Shown piece after piece: positions 62,285 to 64,000 of a stretch of 64,000 bases of DNA. Made by a program: the position numbers and the translations under genes. This stretch comes from Blasia pusilla. Lineage: Eukaryota; Marchantiophyta; Marchantiopsida; Blasiales. Under the pieces are notes generated by a model. The model worked only from the letters and a program-made list of their open reading frames with translations. It did no database searches and was not told the origin of the DNA. How positions within the stretch are numbered: position 1 is the stretch's first letter; each line of letters opens with the position of its first letter. The DNA lies in assembly GCA_050084515.1 (NCBI GenBank), contig CM114274.1:7068001-7132000 (forward strand), written 5' to 3'.

Positions 62285-64000
62285 TCTTCTTTTTTTGAAT
62301 AAAGATGCACTTGGATAAAAACGTGTGATGGAAAACCCATCGGAAGTACAAAAGAGGGGGACTCAAAGAAAGAGTCAAAACCTGAAGGCCACAATAAGAC
62401 AAGAAAAGGAAGAAGGGGGCATTCCCCCCCTAACGACGAAACTCACCAACAGCAGGACAATATTAGTAACAACAAGAGAGCTATGACTACTACTAAGTGG
62501 GCCTCTAGCGTCGGCGTCTCCCACAGCCTGAGCCCGCCGCAAAAGCCCATTAGCCTGGGCACGCTGCAACGCTATGGAGACCCGTTGCCTACAATAGAGA
62601 ATCGCAGTAGCTAAGGACAACCCATTTCTCAGTGGAGATGATGGGCGCGATCCGTGAACAGTCGAACCTCTCCCCCATAGCCCCATACATCTCTATGGCC
62701 AGGGGGATGAAGATGTGTCCCTCGTGAAGTCGACTGTAGATATGTGTCTTCTTCACCGCCGCCGCCGCTCCTTGTAGCATTCGCCCTTGGGCCACCACTT
62801 GGGCTCGCACTGCTTCCCGCGTAGGATCTGTGACTATAACGTCCGCCACCACCACCTCAGCCTCTCTTGTCATGTAAAGAATAAGGGAATCCCGCATGGA
62901 GTAGTGCCTCTCTCTCTGCACATGGAAGCCACTCTCCCGAGCAATCTGAACATGATATCTCCTTTGCATCGTGAGTGGCTATCCTCTCACCCCAATCGAC
63001 AGCGTGCCAAATGCACACCAAGTGGATCGAGGCTCGGCGACACTCGCGGTGTGTCGAACCAACCACCGATGGTTGGGGGCGCCAAAGCGGAACCGCATCA
63101 TTTGTGGTATAGGTAAGTGGTGCGATACGGAAAGCTGGAGAAGGGGCGCCCCTACCCATGAGCCTGCCCCTTTCCGGAGCAAGAGCGAATCACGGGCCCT
63201 AACCTCCATGGGGATATTCCGTCGGACATAGTGCCTCTAAAAACTGCCTCAAAGTGGGCTTCCATCAAGGAAGATTGGAGCCAGGCCCGGACCGGAGGTA
63301 ACTAAGGAGGAGAAAGTGGGGAGAACGGCTCGGCCTCAACTCGAAGGGAATCTCTACAAGCTGTGAGTGAAGACTGAAGTGGGAAAGAGCCATCCTCAAC
63401 CTGGGAGCGTAGTATAGAAGGAGTGGTCTATCTCTAACCAAAAATCGGGAGCAAAGGAGGGGTGCCACTTTGTGGCCCAACTCCTAAACAAGCGGAGGGC
63501 GCCACTAACTCGGTCGAGAGAAGACCTACTCCACCAAAAGAAATCGGCCAAGAGGCCTCTCTCGAGCTAACTCCCCATGGGGCACTCTAAGGAGCCGGGT
63601 CCTAGAAGATCCCCAAACACTGCATGAGCTTCCTATCAAAGGATCTATATAGGGAAGAAAGGTGACTAGATGTCGGACCATTCTAGTGAGGTAACCAGGT
63701 CTCACGAGCAAAACAAGAAGAGAGAATGCCAAATGCGACTTGAGGGTCACCAATCCTCGTAAGATCATCAACGTGGAGAAGATCCTCGATAAGAGCCGCT
63801 GCCACGAAACTCGATACAAAGTCCTGGCTCCCGAGCGGGACTCCCAAGACTCGAAGCCCTCTAACAGGTCGCAAGAAGCCGTCGGGTAAATGTAGATCAT
63901 CACGTAGGCCTGATAGAGACCAAGCCTTGCACTTTCCCACCTTCACCGCCAGGCCGACCCGTGCCAATCAGGCTTTGAAAAGTGCTCGAATGCAGGACAA
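62285..64000 (-). mobile_element. LINE (non-LTR retrotransposon), 3' part, continuing beyond the window
   Basis: The minus strand encodes the end of an RT (GLAVKVGKCKAWSLSGL, then VRGLRVLGVPLGSQDFVSSF and DLTRIGDPQVAFGILSSCF; 63683-63967). Broken frames follow. The conserved post-RT block is EVVVADVIVTDPTREAVRAQ and EGHIFIPLAIEMYGAMGERF (62650-62880). The 3' untranslated part ends at about 62285 in a short A tract (minus strand CTTTATTCAAAAAAAGAAG), as expected for a LINE 3' terminus. It is homologous to the copy at 7420-9110 over more than 1 kb. The RT frame is interrupted, so this copy is probably inactive. Confidence 0.8.
62589..62969 (-). pseudogene. Post-RT C-terminal domain of the LINE
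   Basis: A 126-codon open frame holds a segment also present at about 8620-8830 in the first LINE copy: AEVVVADVIVTDP, then AAVKKTHIYSRLHEGHIFIP and LAIEMYGAMGERFD. The pattern (charged strand, basic helix, hydrophobic FIPLxxExxGxxG) recurs after the RT in LINE proteins of algae and early land plants, from memory. Its function is not known to me. Confidence 0.6.

Overview
The window is nuclear DNA from a streptophyte, most likely a land plant. It holds multi-exon genes with GT-AG introns of about 0.1-2 kb, a plant-type amino acid permease, a plant CNNM/DUF21-CBS protein, a plastid-type GIY-YIG-fold protein, long (GA)n/(TG)n tracts and decayed LTR and LINE retroelements. A bryophyte or charophyte relative would fit the retroelement family and gene structure, but that is inference; I cannot name the species.

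Layout. 1-7.4 kb: a decayed Ty3/gypsy-type LTR retrotransposon (copy A, minus strand, cut by the window's left edge). Its polyprotein runs gag, aspartic protease, C5-cytosine DNA methyltransferase, reverse transcriptase (RT), RNase H, integrase. The methyltransferase is the most unusual cargo here. 7.4-9.1 kb: a LINE fragment abutting copy A's 5' LTR. 9.9-13.3 kb: a five-exon gene for a predicted plastid protein with a GIY-YIG-like fold (289 aa, exon phases all agree). 13.3-27.4 kb: gene-poor, with one orphan ORF (15.0 kb), a broken multi-exon locus (21.3-25.3 kb) and small repeats. 27.4-34.2 kb: a second retroelement cluster. It has a zinc-knuckle (Mutator-like?) fragment fused to copy B (minus, with a large internal deletion that removed protease, methyltransferase and most of RT). 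Copy B meets head-to-head with copy C (plus), a 3' fragment whose integrase is followed by a PHD finger. 34.8 kb: a 183-bp TG/AG tract.

36.8-45.6 kb: a 13-exon CNNM/DUF21-CBS gene (514 aa). 45.6-52.6 kb: AT-rich, repeat-bearing, no convincing gene. 52.9-54.8 kb: GC-richer upstream region of a six-exon amino acid permease (54.8-58.1 kb, 486 aa). 59.9-61.5 kb: a GC-rich single-exon ORF of 512 aa on the minus strand, unrecognised. 62.3-64.0 kb: the 3' part of a second LINE copy of the same family as at 7.4 kb, minus strand, running off the right edge.

The host genes look unrelated to one another (metal/ion transport, amino acid uptake, plastid function). The coherent system is the retroelement family: reading copies A and C together suggests an element that couples gag-protease-methyltransferase-RT-RNase H-integrase-PHD, that is, one carrying both a DNA-methylating and a chromatin-reading module. 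All copies in the window are disabled.
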